Part shown: positions 35,008 through 44,440 of the stretch, piece by piece
Layout of the letters: every line of letters starts with the position of its first letter
Numbering within the stretch: the first letter of the stretch is position 1
Assembly (NCBI RefSeq): GCF_002355655.1
Contig: NZ_AP017569.1
Span: 496,001 to 560,000 of the forward strand
DNA from: Halorubrum trapanicum
GTDB lineage: Archaea; Halobacteriota; Halobacteria; Halobacteriales; Haloferacaceae
Reading direction: 5' to 3'
DNA: 64,000 nucleotides
Notes under the pieces: model-generated
The model's database searches: none
What the model saw: only the letters and a program-made list of their open reading frames with translations
Told to the model about the DNA's origin: nothing
Program-made: the position numbers and the translations under genes

Positions 35008-35805
35008 GTGCCACCGCTGGACCTGTCGATCGGGCTCGGAACGTCCGGGCTCGACGACCCCGAGACCTGTACCGACACCGTCGCCGCGGCGCTGGACGCG
35101 GGCTACCGCCACGTCGACACCGCGCAGATGTACGACAACGAGGCCGCGGTCGGCGAGGGGATCGCCGCGAGCGACGTCGACCGCGACGACGTGGTCGTCG
35201 CCACGAAGGTCCACCCGGAGAACCTCGCCCCCGAGGACGTGCGCGAGACGGCGCGGGCGAGCCTCGACCGGCTCGGCCTCGACCGCGTCGACCTCCTGTA
35301 CGTCCACTGGCCGATCCGTGCGTACGACGCGGCGGCGACGTTGCCGGCGTTCGACGACCTCCGCGACGCGGGCGTGACGGACCACGTCGGCGTCTCGAAC
35401 TTCACTCCCGACCTGCTTCGCGAGGCCCGGGAGATCCTCGACGCGCCGATCGCGGCCCACCAGGTCGAGTGTCACCCCCGGTTCCGGCAGCCGGAGCTGC
35501 GCGCCCTCGCCGACGAGTTCGACCACCGGCTCGTCGGCTACTCGCCGCTCGGCAGGGGAGAGATACTCGACGACCCGGCGATCGCGGAGATCGCCAACCG
35601 GAACGGCCTCTCGCCGGCGGTCGTCGCGCTCGCGTGGGCGCTCGACCGCGGGATCGTGCCGATCCCGAAGGCGCGCGGCGACCACGTCCGGGAGAACCTT
35701 CGCGCGGTCGACGTCGACCTGCCGGACGACGACCTCGCAGAGATCGACGCGCTCGACCCCGGTGAGCGGCAGATCGACCCGGACGACGCCGCGTGGAACC
35801 GGTAG
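35008..35805 (+). CDS. Aldo/keto reductase
   Basis: NADPH-dependent carbonyl reductase of 265 residues with the TIM-barrel AKR tetrad: Asp and Tyr in DTAQMYDNEAAVG, Lys in VVATKVHPEN, His in YVHWPIRAYD. GVSNFTPDLL, QVECHPRF and the C-terminal coenzyme motif VPIPKARGDHVRENL are present. The GTG start at 35008 follows CTTTTTGG (34977-34984) at leaderless spacing. It resembles 2,5-diketo-gluconate or xylose-type reductases; the substrate is unknown. Confidence 0.9.
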   Translation: MPPLDLSIGLGTSGLDDPETCTDTVAAALDAGYRHVDTAQMYDNEAAVGEGIAASDVDRDDVVVATKVHPENLAPEDVRETARASLDRLGLDRVDLLYVHWPIRAYDAAATLPAFDDLRDAGVTDHVGVSNFTPDLLREAREILDAPIAAHQVECHPRFRQPELRALADEFDHRLVGYSPLGRGEILDDPAIAEIANRNGLSPAVVALAWALDRGIVPIPKARGDHVRENLRAVDVDLPDDDLAEIDALDPGERQIDPDDAAWNR

Positions 35806-35845
35806 CGGCGGCAGCGCCGCCGTTTCCGCTGGGGCGGTCCGCCGG

Positions 35846-36913
35846 TCAGACCGCGTCGAGCCGGGCCCGGAGCGCCGCGTCCGCGCGTTCGACGAGGTCG
35901 TCGAGCGGCTCGTCGAGGTACGTCGCCCACTGGTCGACGAAGCCCGAGCGACCGAGCATCCGAACGGCCTCGTAGACCGGCCGCCGTCGGTCGAACCCCC
36001 TCGGGAGCCCGCCGGCGCGCTCGCGGTACCCCTCGCGGAGCGCGGCGGCGAACCGATCCGGACCGGTCGAGTCGAACCCGTTGAGCAGCTGGTCCTCCGC
36101 GCGAACGAGGTCGCGCGCGGGGTCGCCGACGTGCGACAGCTCCCAGTCGATCATCGCGATTCCCGCGCCATCGGCGACGGTCGCGGACGCCTCCTCACCC
36201 TCGGTCGTCACGAAGAGGTTCGGCTTCGTGACGTCGCCGTGGACCAGCGCCGCGGGCGCACCGTCGAGCAGATCCCGGTTCGCGCGGACGCAGTCGATCA
36301 CGGCGTCGTAGTGGTCCGCGAGCCGCTCCGAGGTGCCGATCTCGCGCGTCCGCTCGATCGTCGCGAGCAGCACGTCCGTCCACGACGCGAACTCGATCGC
36401 GAGTCCGGCGGACCCGACCGAGGCGGTCGGTCCGCCGTCCGCCGTCGTCCCCTCCGCGGCGCTCCCCCGCTCCGTGCCCGCGCCGACGATCTCCCCGTGG
36501 CTCGCGAACCGGTCGGCGTGGAGTGCGGCGAGCGCGCGCCCGACGCGGCGGAGCAGCTGCTCGCGCTCGTCTTCGCTCGCGGCATCGCAGACCTCCAGCA
36601 GCCCGCGGCCGGGGGCCGGCGCCGTCGCGAGGTACGCCGGATCGCCGTCGGGGTCGGCCACCACCACCTCGGGGACCGGGAGCGGGCCGTGTTCCCCCAC
36701 GTACCCGAGGACAGCGCGCTCGCGGGCGAGCCGGCGGCTCTCGTCGGCGAGGGCGACCTTGAGGAACGCTCGCCCCCCGTCGGCGAAGACGACGCCGACC
36801 GTCTCGTTGGCGCCGTTCCACGAGGGGCCGACGCCGGTCAGCCGGTCGACCTCGTAGTCCGGAAACGCCGCGGCGAGTGCGCGGGCGATCGGTTCCGGTC
36901 CGGGCCCGTCCAT
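35846..36913 (-). CDS. Phosphotransferase/kinase family protein (APH fold)
   Basis: Aminoglycoside-phosphotransferase-fold protein of 355 residues. The catalytic loop LVHGDVTKPNLFV and metal site MIDWELSHVGDPARDLV are clear, and the ATP Lys is in RAFLKVALADE. A non-conserved Gly/Ser/Thr segment lies at about residues 150-170. Such haloarchaeal proteins are often annotated as antibiotic or choline kinases but the natural substrate is unknown. CTTAACACC about 26 nt upstream is the promoter box. Confidence 0.8.
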   Translation of the reverse strand: MDGPGPEPIARALAAAFPDYEVDRLTGVGPSWNGANETVGVVFADGGRAFLKVALADESRRLARERAVLGYVGEHGPLPVPEVVVADPDGDPAYLATAPAPGRGLLEVCDAASEDEREQLLRRVGRALAALHADRFASHGEIVGAGTERGSAAEGTTADGGPTASVGSAGLAIEFASWTDVLLATIERTREIGTSERLADHYDAVIDCVRANRDLLDGAPAALVHGDVTKPNLFVTTEGEEASATVADGAGIAMIDWELSHVGDPARDLVRAEDQLLNGFDSTGPDRFAAALREGYRERAGGLPRGFDRRRPVYEAVRMLGRSGFVDQWATYLDEPLDDLVERADAALRARLDAV

Positions 36914-37032
36914 GCGTGGCCGTCCGCCTCGGCCGGTGTTAAGATTGTTGTCAGGGTTAGCCTAAAGTGAGCAAGAACCACGGTAGCACGCTTCAGAACT
37001 CCGAAACGAGATAATTACCAACAACCTCATAC

Positions 37033-39204
37033 GTGTTGGCGAATCAGACTAATCCAGTGAACGACGGGTCATCCGAGGGGCGTATCGCGTTCGAGGTCGA
37101 CGGGACGGCGCTCACCGCCCGGGACGTGATCGAGGGCGAGGAGATGCGGCTTCGGGCGGACCGCGAGCCGGATCTCTGTCCGGCGCTTCCCGAACTGTTT
37201 CCGTCCCCGGTCGACGAGGGGGTCAGCTTCGAGGCGGAGTCGCTTGTGATTCCCGAGTACGCGTCGATCGTCTTCCGAGACGTCGACGGTGACCACGTCG
37301 CCAGGCACAACGATTCGATAGAGCTCGAACGCGGCTCGTACTGTATCGAAGTGAACGGGGTGACGAAGGTACTCATCCGCGTGACGGACGTCGAGATATC
37401 GGCGACCAGCGGCGGAGGTCCCGACCCGGTCACTATCTCGTTCGACCGCCCCCGGACCGTCTCGGTCGGTGCGCGCTCGTTCCACACGCGCCCCGAGGCG
37501 ACGATCACCGTCCCCGACGACCCGGCAGCGCTGATCGAGGCCGTGTCGCTGCTCGGGTCGTCGATCAAGGAGTTCTCCCCGGAGCGGTCGTGGCCCACGC
37601 TGCGCGGCTATCCCCCCCGGATCGAGCACGGCGACTCCCTCGACGTCCCGAGCCCGCTTTCGGTACCCGACACGGGCGTCGAGGTCGTCGTCCGACCGAC
37701 GTACGCCGACGTGTACCGGCTCTCGACGCTGTCGTACTACCTCGGGGCTCGAATTGTGACGGGCGACGCCCCTGCGATCCGACTGGATACGGGGTACGAG
37801 GAACGGCTCCCGACGGAGGGGGAAGCCCTCGAGGAACGGGTTACGGAACTGTTCCGAACGTGGTTCTTCCTCGACACGCTCGCGCGGACGGAGGGATACG
37901 TCCCGTCGGACCGGTACGAGTACGACGCGGTCGGTCCCGATCTCCCCTTCTATCCGCCGAATCTCGCCGACCGATCCATGAGCGAGCGGCTGATGGAGTA
38001 CCTAGAGGTCGATGCCGAGACGGTCGCACCCCACCTGCCGGCGTGGCCGACCGAGGCCGTCCTCCGGCCGGTTCCCGCGTCCGCGGAACTGCTGCCGCAC
38101 CTCGCTCACGTCCTCGCACCGATCCGCGTTCGAGGCGACGCCGGTTCCTCCACGTCGGACGCGCCGGTCGGAATCGCGACATCGCCCCAGGCGTGGGCGG
38201 ATGCGTCCGCCTTCGACCCTTCGAACACCTCGTCCGGGCCGGAAAAGGGAGCCCGCTCTCGTTCGGATCGGGTCCCGTCCCCGGACGCAGATCCGATACC
38301 TGCGGATACGTCCGTGATATCCGCCGACGCGCACGAGAACCGACTTCAGAGACGGGTCCCAGAGCGTGGCACCCTCTCGGTGGCGTTCCTCTTCGAAGAC
38401 GAGGAACGGGCTCGTTCAGTTCGGGAGTCGATGGTCGAACCCGCGGAACTCGACGGTATCGGATCGCTGGACGTGACCGTGTCACCGTCTCCCGACGCGG
38501 TCGCCGAGACGCTCTCCGACCCCGCGCTCGACGTCGTCTTCTGCGGGGATTCGGTGACCGCCGGCATCACTGAGGCTGACGGTTCGCTCCGTCTCGACGG
38601 ACGGGACGAGGCACCGAACTTGTCCGTGTTCGAGGGAACGAGAAGCACCGCCGCCGGCGTCGATGCTGTCGAGCGCGGCGGGGCGGGCGCGATTCACCTC
38701 AGCGACAGCGTGTCCCCGGAGCGACTCCGGACCATGATCGGGCTCCTCACCGCGGGCACCCCGATCGGAGTTGCGACTCGACTGAGCCTCCGAGACCGAC
38801 CTGTGACTGCCCGCTACGTCGGCGACCCGGGGACCGCGGTCGCCGTCGACCGCGGACTTCCGACCCAGCTGTATTCCTGCCGGTCACAGGCGAATGACAC
38901 CTACCGCGTGGGCTGTTGGTCGTTCCTCTCGACCGAGGTGTTGATCGGGAGCGAGTACCGATTTACCGGGGTTTTCAGCGACCGGAAATCGATCCTGAAC
39001 GGAACGGGCGTGAAGGCCGGGATCACAGACGCTTCGGGGATTCTCGATATCCACAGCGACAAGTCACCCGTCTTGGAGTTCCCGGAAGAACTCGTCCTCT
39101 GGAGCGACGACCTCTCCGCGGATGAGATCGCAGCGATGGCCCGAATCCGACAGTCGGACCTCAGCCCAACCGAGGCCGCGTGCGAAACGGGTCGAGAGGA
39201 GTGA
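37033..39204 (+). CDS. Large unknown protein with a degenerate CHAT-like region
   Basis: A 723-residue soluble protein without close recognisable family. Residues 1-150 look beta-rich (FEVDGTALTARDVIEGEEM, IELERGSYCIEVNG). Around 455-600 the order of elements resembles a CHAT caspase-like protease: strand plus LDVVFCGDSVTAG where a His is expected, DGSLRL, then GVDAVERGGAGAIHLSD and GTPIGVATRLS. Both catalytic residues seem replaced, so it would be a non-proteolytic relative. Third-position G/C is lower than in neighbours, suggesting acquisition. GTG 37033 follows ATAATTA at about 37010. The CHAT relation is my inference. Confidence 0.55.
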   Translation: MLANQTNPVNDGSSEGRIAFEVDGTALTARDVIEGEEMRLRADREPDLCPALPELFPSPVDEGVSFEAESLVIPEYASIVFRDVDGDHVARHNDSIELERGSYCIEVNGVTKVLIRVTDVEISATSGGGPDPVTISFDRPRTVSVGARSFHTRPEATITVPDDPAALIEAVSLLGSSIKEFSPERSWPTLRGYPPRIEHGDSLDVPSPLSVPDTGVEVVVRPTYADVYRLSTLSYYLGARIVTGDAPAIRLDTGYEERLPTEGEALEERVTELFRTWFFLDTLARTEGYVPSDRYEYDAVGPDLPFYPPNLADRSMSERLMEYLEVDAETVAPHLPAWPTEAVLRPVPASAELLPHLAHVLAPIRVRGDAGSSTSDAPVGIATSPQAWADASAFDPSNTSSGPEKGARSRSDRVPSPDADPIPADTSVISADAHENRLQRRVPERGTLSVAFLFEDEERARSVRESMVEPAELDGIGSLDVTVSPSPDAVAETLSDPALDVVFCGDSVTAGITEADGSLRLDGRDEAPNLSVFEGTRSTAAGVDAVERGGAGAIHLSDSVSPERLRTMIGLLTAGTPIGVATRLSLRDRPVTARYVGDPGTAVAVDRGLPTQLYSCRSQANDTYRVGCWSFLSTEVLIGSEYRFTGVFSDRKSILNGTGVKAGITDASGILDIHSDKSPVLEFPEELVLWSDDLSADEIAAMARIRQSDLSPTEAACETGREE

Positions 39205-39271
39205 ACGCCCGCGCTCCCGGGGCCTCGTTTCCGCCGACATTTTTTATTCCTCGGACGACGAACCGCCGCGC

Positions 39272-39421
39272 ATGCCCCAAGTACACCTCGACGAGGAGAC
39301 GGTCGAACGGCTCGACGCGCTCCGGGTCGACGACGAGGAGTACGACGAGATCGTGAGCGAGCTCATCAGCATCTACGAGGCGGAGGAGCTCACGCTGTTC
39401 CGCGGCAGCGACGTGGAGTAA
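39272..39421 (+). CDS. Small ribbon-helix-helix/antitoxin-like protein
   Basis: A 49-residue acidic protein: strand PQVHLDEETVERLDAL, then EEYDEIVSELISIYEAEEL. This beta-alpha-alpha pattern is typical of short haloarchaeal VapB-like or RHH proteins. No partner toxin is adjacent; a stop at 39421 is followed by a convergent gene. TTTTTTATTCC at 39240-39250 is the promoter box, so it is transcribed separately from the large protein before it. Confidence 0.6.
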   Translation: MPQVHLDEETVERLDALRVDDEEYDEIVSELISIYEAEELTLFRGSDVE

Positions 39422-39467
39422 CGAGCCGGGGCGAGCGGCCGGAGGGCGGCCGAGCGTCGGCCGCCGG

Positions 39468-39932
39468 CTACTCCTGATACGCGACGCGGACCTGTTCCCA
39501 CTTGCCGACTTCTTCGAGGTGCGCCTGTAGCTCGTCGGCGTACTCCTGAACGAGGCGCTCGGCGGCCTCCAGCTCCTCGTCCGAGGGGCCGTCCGATCCG
39601 CCGCCGAGCCCGAGCGCGCCCTTGATCGAGTCGACGACGCCGCCGCCGCCCGACCCGCCGGAGTCGCCGGCCCCGTCGCCGCCGGGAGCGCCGCCCATCC
39701 CGGACATCTGCGACCGGAGGTTCTCCAGTTCGGGCATGATCGCGGGGAGGCTCGACGTGTCCGCGACGACCCGAGCGGCCTCGGGGTCGTCGGCGTTCTC
39801 GATCTCCAGCTCGGTCGCCGTCATGATCAGTCCCCACTCCTGGCTGGAGAAGCGCGACGCCGCGACGCGCTCGTTGAACTGGTTGTCGACCGTCATCCGC
39901 TCGCCGACGATGGCGTCGGTCCACTCGCTCAT
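39468..39932 (-). CDS. DUF5799 family protein
   Basis: A 154-residue haloarchaeal protein of unknown function. The N-terminal MSEWTDAIVGERMTVDNQFN and RFSSQEWGLIMTATELEIEN match my memory of DUF5799. The middle is a Gly-rich linker with a short KGALGLGGG, and the end is a helix (LVQEYADELQAHLEEVGKWE). CTTTTCACC about 25 nt upstream marks a leaderless start. Confidence 0.7.
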   Translation of the reverse strand: MSEWTDAIVGERMTVDNQFNERVAASRFSSQEWGLIMTATELEIENADDPEAARVVADTSSLPAIMPELENLRSQMSGMGGAPGGDGAGDSGGSGGGGVVDSIKGALGLGGGSDGPSDEELEAAERLVQEYADELQAHLEEVGKWEQVRVAYQE

Positions 39933-40033
39933 ACGCCCCCGTTCGCCGGTCGCGGTGAAAAGTCCGTCCCCCCGCGGCGAGCCGGGTCCGCTGTCCTCCG
40001 GGCTGCGCCCGACCCGCGCTCGACCCCCGCCCG

Positions 40034-41173
40034 CTACCACCGCAGCAGGTCGTCGAACCCGTCGCCCGCGAGGCCCGGCCCGGCCGGGACCGCGATCCGC
40101 CCGTCCGCGATCGGACACGGGTCCGGCGCTAGGTCCTCGTCGAGCAGCGACCCGGTCGCGAGCCCGCACGGAGACACGTCGGGGATCGCGGCCGCGACGT
40201 GGACGGCGGCCGTCCGCGCGACGACCGCGTCGATCGTGGTGGTGACGACGGGGTCGACGCCGGCCGACCGCGCCCGCAGCGCGGCCGCGAGCGCGCGGTC
40301 CGGCCCGCCGAGCGCCATCGGCTTGAGGACGACCGCGTCGGCGGCGCCAGCGTCCAGCACCGCGTCGATCCCGCGTGCGGCGACCGACTCGTCGGCCGCG
40401 ATCGGGACGCCGTCGCCCGCGGCGTCGGCCGGGTCGCGCTCACGGAGCGCCGCCAGCCCGTCGAGGTCGGTCGCGGGGAGCGGCTGCTCGACGTAGGCGA
40501 GGTCGAAGCCGGCCAAGACGTCGAGCGCGCGGCGCGCCGTCTCGCGGTCCCACGCCCCGTTCGCGTCGGCGCGCAGCGAGACCGCGTCACCGACCGCCTC
40601 GCGGACCGCGCGGACGCGCTCGACGTCGGCGTCGACGTCTCGGGCGCCGACCTTCAGCTTGAGGCAGTCGAACCCCGCCTCGACCGCCCGCCTCGCCTCG
40701 GCGGCGGTCTCGGGCGGGGAGCCGTCTCCGACGGTCGCGTTGACCGGGACGGCGTCCGCGGGCGTCGGGTCGACGCCGGCCTCGACCGCGAGCCGGTCCG
40801 CGAGTCGCGCTCCCGCGTCGCGGGCCGCGGCGTCGGCGAGCGCGAGGGAGACGCCGTGTCGCGCCGCCGGCGTCGACGCCGCGTCGAGCGCCTCCAGCAC
40901 GGGTTCGGATTCAGCCCGGGCGTCGAGACCGTCGAGCGCCGCCGCGCACGCCTCGCGCGACTCCGTCCACCCCGGAAGCGGGGTCGCCTCGCCGAGGCCG
41001 ACCGCGCCGCCCCTGCCGTTCCCGCCGTCCCCGCGCTCGACCGCGACCAGGAACCCCTCTCGGCGACGGATCTCCCCGCGGGCGGTGCCGAGCGGGCGGG
41101 CCAGGCCGAGCGCGAACGGCCGGTGTCGCATCGCGCGAATCCGGTCCTCGCCGCCGGGGGCGTCGGCGGTCAC
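40034..41173 (-). CDS. menC: o-Succinylbenzoate synthase
   Basis: Enolase-superfamily enzyme of menaquinone synthesis, dehydrating SHCHC to o-succinylbenzoate. Catalytic Lys pair is in FDCLKLKVGARD; metal ligands are in RADANGAWD, YVEQPLPATD and IAADESVAARG; a second catalytic Lys is in AVVLKPMALGG. GTG 41173 overlaps the menA stop (GTGA) and gives 379 residues; ATG 41131 gives 365 and matches the usual N-terminus better. Haloarchaea use menaquinone as respiratory quinone, so it serves the same electron chain as the oxidase. Confidence 0.85.
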   Translation of the reverse strand: MTADAPGGEDRIRAMRHRPFALGLARPLGTARGEIRRREGFLVAVERGDGGNGRGGAVGLGEATPLPGWTESREACAAALDGLDARAESEPVLEALDAASTPAARHGVSLALADAAARDAGARLADRLAVEAGVDPTPADAVPVNATVGDGSPPETAAEARRAVEAGFDCLKLKVGARDVDADVERVRAVREAVGDAVSLRADANGAWDRETARRALDVLAGFDLAYVEQPLPATDLDGLAALRERDPADAAGDGVPIAADESVAARGIDAVLDAGAADAVVLKPMALGGPDRALAAALRARSAGVDPVVTTTIDAVVARTAAVHVAAAIPDVSPCGLATGSLLDEDLAPDPCPIADGRIAVPAGPGLAGDGFDDLLRW

Positions 41174-42099
41174 AGCGCCAGTCCGACCGCGAACGCGACG
41201 GCGTACGCCGCGAGCAGCTTGCCGGTCGATTCGAGCGCGGGGTTGAGCGCCTCGCCCGAGGTCTCGGTCAGCACAGTCCGCGCGACGGCCGCCGCCAGCG
41301 GGAGGGTGACGAGCGGGAGCAGCGTCGCGGGGCCGTCGCCGCGCGCGACGAACCACAGCGGGACGAGGTACGCGAGGGCGAGCATCGCGAGGTACTCGGC
41401 GCGGGCGAAGCGGTACCCGAACCGGACGGCGAGCGTGCGCTTGCCCGTCGAGGCGTCCTCCTCTCGGTCGCGGAGGTTGTTGACGACGAGGATGTTCGTC
41501 GACAGCGCGGCGATCGGGAGGCCCGCGACGAGCGCCGCGAGCGTGACGGTCCCCCCCGGAACTCCGACCGGGAACCAGCCGGAGAGGAGCGCGGCGGCCT
41601 GGACGTAGTAGGTCCCGGTCACCGCGATCACGCCGAAGAAGACGAACACGAAGAGGTCGCCGAGCCCGTGGTAGCCGAGCGGGTACGGGCCGCCGGTGTA
41701 GGCGATCCCGGCCGCGACGGAGGCGAGCCCGATCACGAGGATCGGGACGCCGCCGACGGCGACGAGGTAGGTCCCCACGAGGATCGCGGCCGCGAAGGTG
41801 AGCCACATCGCCCGCTTCACCTCGTTCGGCTCGATGAGGCCGCTGGCGACGACGCGGGTGAACCCCTCGCGGTCGTCGGTGTCGGCGCCTTGGATCGCGT
41901 CGTAGTAGTCGTTCGCGAAGTTCGTGCCGACCTGGATCAGCGCCGCGCCGACGAGCGCCGCCAGCGCGGGCAGCGGGGCGAACACGCCGTCGCCGAGCGC
42001 CAGTCCGACGCCGACGATCACCGGCGCGGCCGCGGCCGGGAGCGTCTGGGGGCGGGCGGCCATCACCCACGCCCGCCGGCGGGTCACCTCGGTACTCAT
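41170..42099 (-). CDS. menA: 1,4-Dihydroxy-2-naphthoate polyprenyltransferase
   Basis: Membrane prenyltransferase attaching the isoprenoid tail in menaquinone synthesis. It has 309 residues and eight or nine helices. The two Asp-rich UbiA motifs are TNFANDYYDAIQGADTDDRE and VVNNLRDREEDASTGKRTL. ATG 42099 is chosen because the first helix follows at once (RAWVMAARPQTLPAAAAPV) and GCTTAAGGG at 42125-42132 is a TATA-like box. menC follows with a 4-bp overlap. Confidence 0.9.
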   Translation of the reverse strand: MSTEVTRRRAWVMAARPQTLPAAAAPVIVGVGLALGDGVFAPLPALAALVGAALIQVGTNFANDYYDAIQGADTDDREGFTRVVASGLIEPNEVKRAMWLTFAAAILVGTYLVAVGGVPILVIGLASVAAGIAYTGGPYPLGYHGLGDLFVFVFFGVIAVTGTYYVQAAALLSGWFPVGVPGGTVTLAALVAGLPIAALSTNILVVNNLRDREEDASTGKRTLAVRFGYRFARAEYLAMLALAYLVPLWFVARGDGPATLLPLVTLPLAAAVARTVLTETSGEALNPALESTGKLLAAYAVAFAVGLAL

Positions 42100-42263
42100 T
42101 GTCGCAGGTTGGTGCGTGGCGTCCCTTAAGCTTGCCATCGCGGAGCGTCGCGTCACCGCACCGACGGCTCCCCGACCCCCGTTCGACCGAACGGTCCGAT
42201 ACCGTTCGCGGCGAACGATACCGAGTCGCGTACACCTATGCCCCGGGGACGAGACCGTTCGCC

Positions 42264-42806
42264 ATGGCCCGCGTTCCCTACGCCGAGGCGTCGGACGTGC
42301 CGGACGAGTACGAGGACCTCTTGGAGTCGTCGCTTCAGGGCAAACCGCTCCACGTGTACCAGTCGGTCGGCAACAACCCGGAGGTGTTGGCGGGGATCCG
42401 GTCGTTCCTCGGGTCGCTGTGGACCGACAGCGGCCTCACCGACCGGGAGCGCGAACTCGTCATCTTGGCGGTCACGAGCGAGATCGAGAACCGCTACGAG
42501 TGGCACCAGCACGTCAACATCGCCCGCGGCGTCGGGATCGACGACGACGAGATCGCGGCGCTCGGGCGCGGTGACTTCGCGCCCTTCGGCGACGGAGAGA
42601 CGGCGCTGGTCGAGTACGCGCTCGCGGTCGTCCGCGGCGAGGTCGACGCGGTCGCCCACGACGGGATCGCGGCGCTGTACGACGACGAGACTATCGTCGG
42701 CATCGCCGCGGCGGCCGAGGGGTACGACGCGCTCGGCGGGATGATCGACGCGTTCGACCTCGAACTGGAGCCGGGGACGGAGTTCCACGGCTGGGACCCG
42801 CGATAG
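42264..42806 (+). CDS. Carboxymuconolactone decarboxylase-family (AhpD-like) protein
   Basis: All-helical protein of 180 residues. LTDRERELVILAVTSEIENRYEWHQHVNIARGVG (split here as LTDRERELVILAVTS and NRYEWHQHVNIARG) matches the CMD/AhpD core. The usual CxxC is absent: NRYEWHQH stands in its place, so no thiol peroxidase-partner chemistry is expected. It may act as a decarboxylase-like or binding protein. ATG 42264 starts MARVPYAEASDVPDEYEDLL. Confidence 0.8.
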   Translation: MARVPYAEASDVPDEYEDLLESSLQGKPLHVYQSVGNNPEVLAGIRSFLGSLWTDSGLTDRERELVILAVTSEIENRYEWHQHVNIARGVGIDDDEIAALGRGDFAPFGDGETALVEYALAVVRGEVDAVAHDGIAALYDDETIVGIAAAAEGYDALGGMIDAFDLELEPGTEFHGWDPR

Positions 42807-42882
42807 CGGGGCGCCGACCGCGGTCCGATTTCGTTCGCTCGGCGACCGACAGGTTCGACAGGGACCGGCCCCTATCACGGGT

Positions 42883-43161
42883 ATGACCGACACGGAGACC
42901 GCGACGGCGAACGGCGTCGCGGCCCGCTACGAGGAGACGGACGGCGAGCGCCTGCTCACCTTCTCGCGGGACGGCCGCGAGGCGACCGTCGCGCAGAACG
43001 CCGAGGGGTACGCGATGCTGAAGGTCCGGAACGGTCCGGACGGCGACGAGTTGGAGCGGTACTACGGGTTCGACATGGCGCTCGACCACGCCGCGGAGCT
43101 GCTCGGCGTCGACGTCCCCGATCTCCCGGTGCCGGACGCCGCGGCCGACATGGGGATGTAG
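42883..43161 (+). CDS. Conserved small haloarchaeal protein
   Basis: A 92-residue acidic protein with a beta-rich start (GVAARYEETDGERLLTFSRD, EATVAQNAEGYAMLKV) and a helical end (YGFDMALDHAAELLGVDV). I do not recognise a named family with certainty. It follows the AhpD-like gene by 76 bp. The tail DAAADMGM is typical low-complexity. No function is assigned. Confidence 0.6.
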   Translation: MTDTETATANGVAARYEETDGERLLTFSRDGREATVAQNAEGYAMLKVRNGPDGDELERYYGFDMALDHAAELLGVDVPDLPVPDAAADMGM

Positions 43162-43461
43162 CCGTGGCGGCGGCGGACCGCCCGGCCGGCGCAGTCGGTG
43201 CTTTCTCGCGGTTGATGTCGCCGACGGCGCCGAAACCAGCAACATAATCCGGCACCCGGAACGCGAGCCGAACGGCTTCGTGGGTGCGTGAGGTCGGATC
43301 GGAAACGCGCGGCGAGCCGTCAGACGTCGTGAGGCGACGATCGACGCCCGTGTGAACGGCACTCATTGACGAAATTAAATAACCACTATACATCATAGCC
43401 GGAGTTGAATATTCTCTATAGCCATATCTCCTTATGAGTGGCACCGTTACGAGGAGTCACG
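43162..43461. promoter_or_regulatory. 300-bp gap with the promoter of the ABC operon
   Basis: The first 200 bp are GC-rich without recognised feature. From about 43372 the sequence turns AT-rich (GAAATTAAATAACC, CTATACATCATAG, CTCTATAGCC). CTATAG near 43413-43418 is the likely TATA box, and GAGGAG at 43451-43456 a Shine-Dalgarno site before ATG 43462, so this operon has a short leader. Confidence 0.4.
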
Positions 43462-44439
43462 ATGGAACGAAGACAATTCCTGCGCGGTACCGGCGCGGCG
43501 ATCGGCGGCTCGCTCGTCGCCGGCTGCGTCGGGGGCGGGAGCGAATCGGGGACGGTGACGGTCGACTACGCGTACTACAACCCGGTCAGTCTCGTGTTGC
43601 GCGAGAAGGGCTGGCTCGAGGAGGCGTTCGCGGACACCGGCACCGACGTCGAGTGGGTGTTGAGCCTCGGGAGCAACCAGGCGAACGAGTACGCCCAGAG
43701 CGGCGAGGCGGACGTCTCCTCGACCGCCGGCATCGCGGCGCTGATGGCCCGCACGAACGGCGTGCCGATCACGACGCCGTACATCTACTCGGACCCCGAG
43801 TGGACCGCGCTCGTCACCTTCCAGGAGACCGGCATCGAATCGGTGGCGGACTTGGAGGGGAAGCGGGTCGCCGCCACGCGCGGCACCGACCCGTACTTCT
43901 TCCTGCTTCAGGCGCTCGAAGACGCGGGGCTGAGCTCGGACGACGTCGAAATCGTCAACCTCCAGCACCCGGAGGGGCAGTCCGCGCTCGTTCGGGGCGA
44001 CGTGGACGCGTGGGCCGGGCTCGACCCCCACATGGCGGAGCTCGAGCTCGAACACGACGGCACGGAGCTGTTCTTCCGCGAGCCCCGGTACAACACCTAC
44101 GGCTTCCTGAACTTCCTCGACGGGTTCCTCGCGGACCGCACCGAGGACGCGACGCGCGTCCTCGAGGCGTACGAGCGGGGCCGCGAGTGGGCGATAGAAA
44201 ATCCCCAGGCGACCGCGGGGATCCTCGCGGACGCCTCCGAGATGTCCGAGCCGGTCGCGGAACGCGTTTTCACCAAGCGGAACGACCTCTCCGAGCCGAT
44301 TCCGGGCGAACCGCACCGCGAGCTCCTCTCTAACCTCTCGCCGATCCTCGAACGCGAGGACCTCGTGACCGACGACGCGAACCCCGCCGGCAACGTCGAC
44401 GAGCTGATCGACTCCGAGTTCGCGAGCGAGGTCGTCTGA
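43462..44439 (+). CDS. ABC transporter substrate-binding lipoprotein (sulfonate/nitrate/taurine type)
   Basis: Receptor of 325 residues with twin-arginine signal (ERRQFLRGTG), lipobox VAGC (Cys22), and SsuA/NMT1-like fold: TVDYAYYNPVSLVLREKGWL, GSNQANEYAQSGEADVSSTA, GIESVADLEGKRVAATRGTD. Likely ligands are alkanesulfonates, taurine, nitrate or pyrimidine precursors; sequence alone cannot decide. The next two genes supply permease and ATPase. A nitrite/sulfite reductase gene occurs 13 kb away, which would fit sulfonate or nitrate use. Confidence 0.85.
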   Translation: MERRQFLRGTGAAIGGSLVAGCVGGGSESGTVTVDYAYYNPVSLVLREKGWLEEAFADTGTDVEWVLSLGSNQANEYAQSGEADVSSTAGIAALMARTNGVPITTPYIYSDPEWTALVTFQETGIESVADLEGKRVAATRGTDPYFFLLQALEDAGLSSDDVEIVNLQHPEGQSALVRGDVDAWAGLDPHMAELELEHDGTELFFREPRYNTYGFLNFLDGFLADRTEDATRVLEAYERGREWAIENPQATAGILADASEMSEPVAERVFTKRNDLSEPIPGEPHRELLSNLSPILEREDLVTDDANPAGNVDELIDSEFASEVV

Positions 44440-44440
44440 G

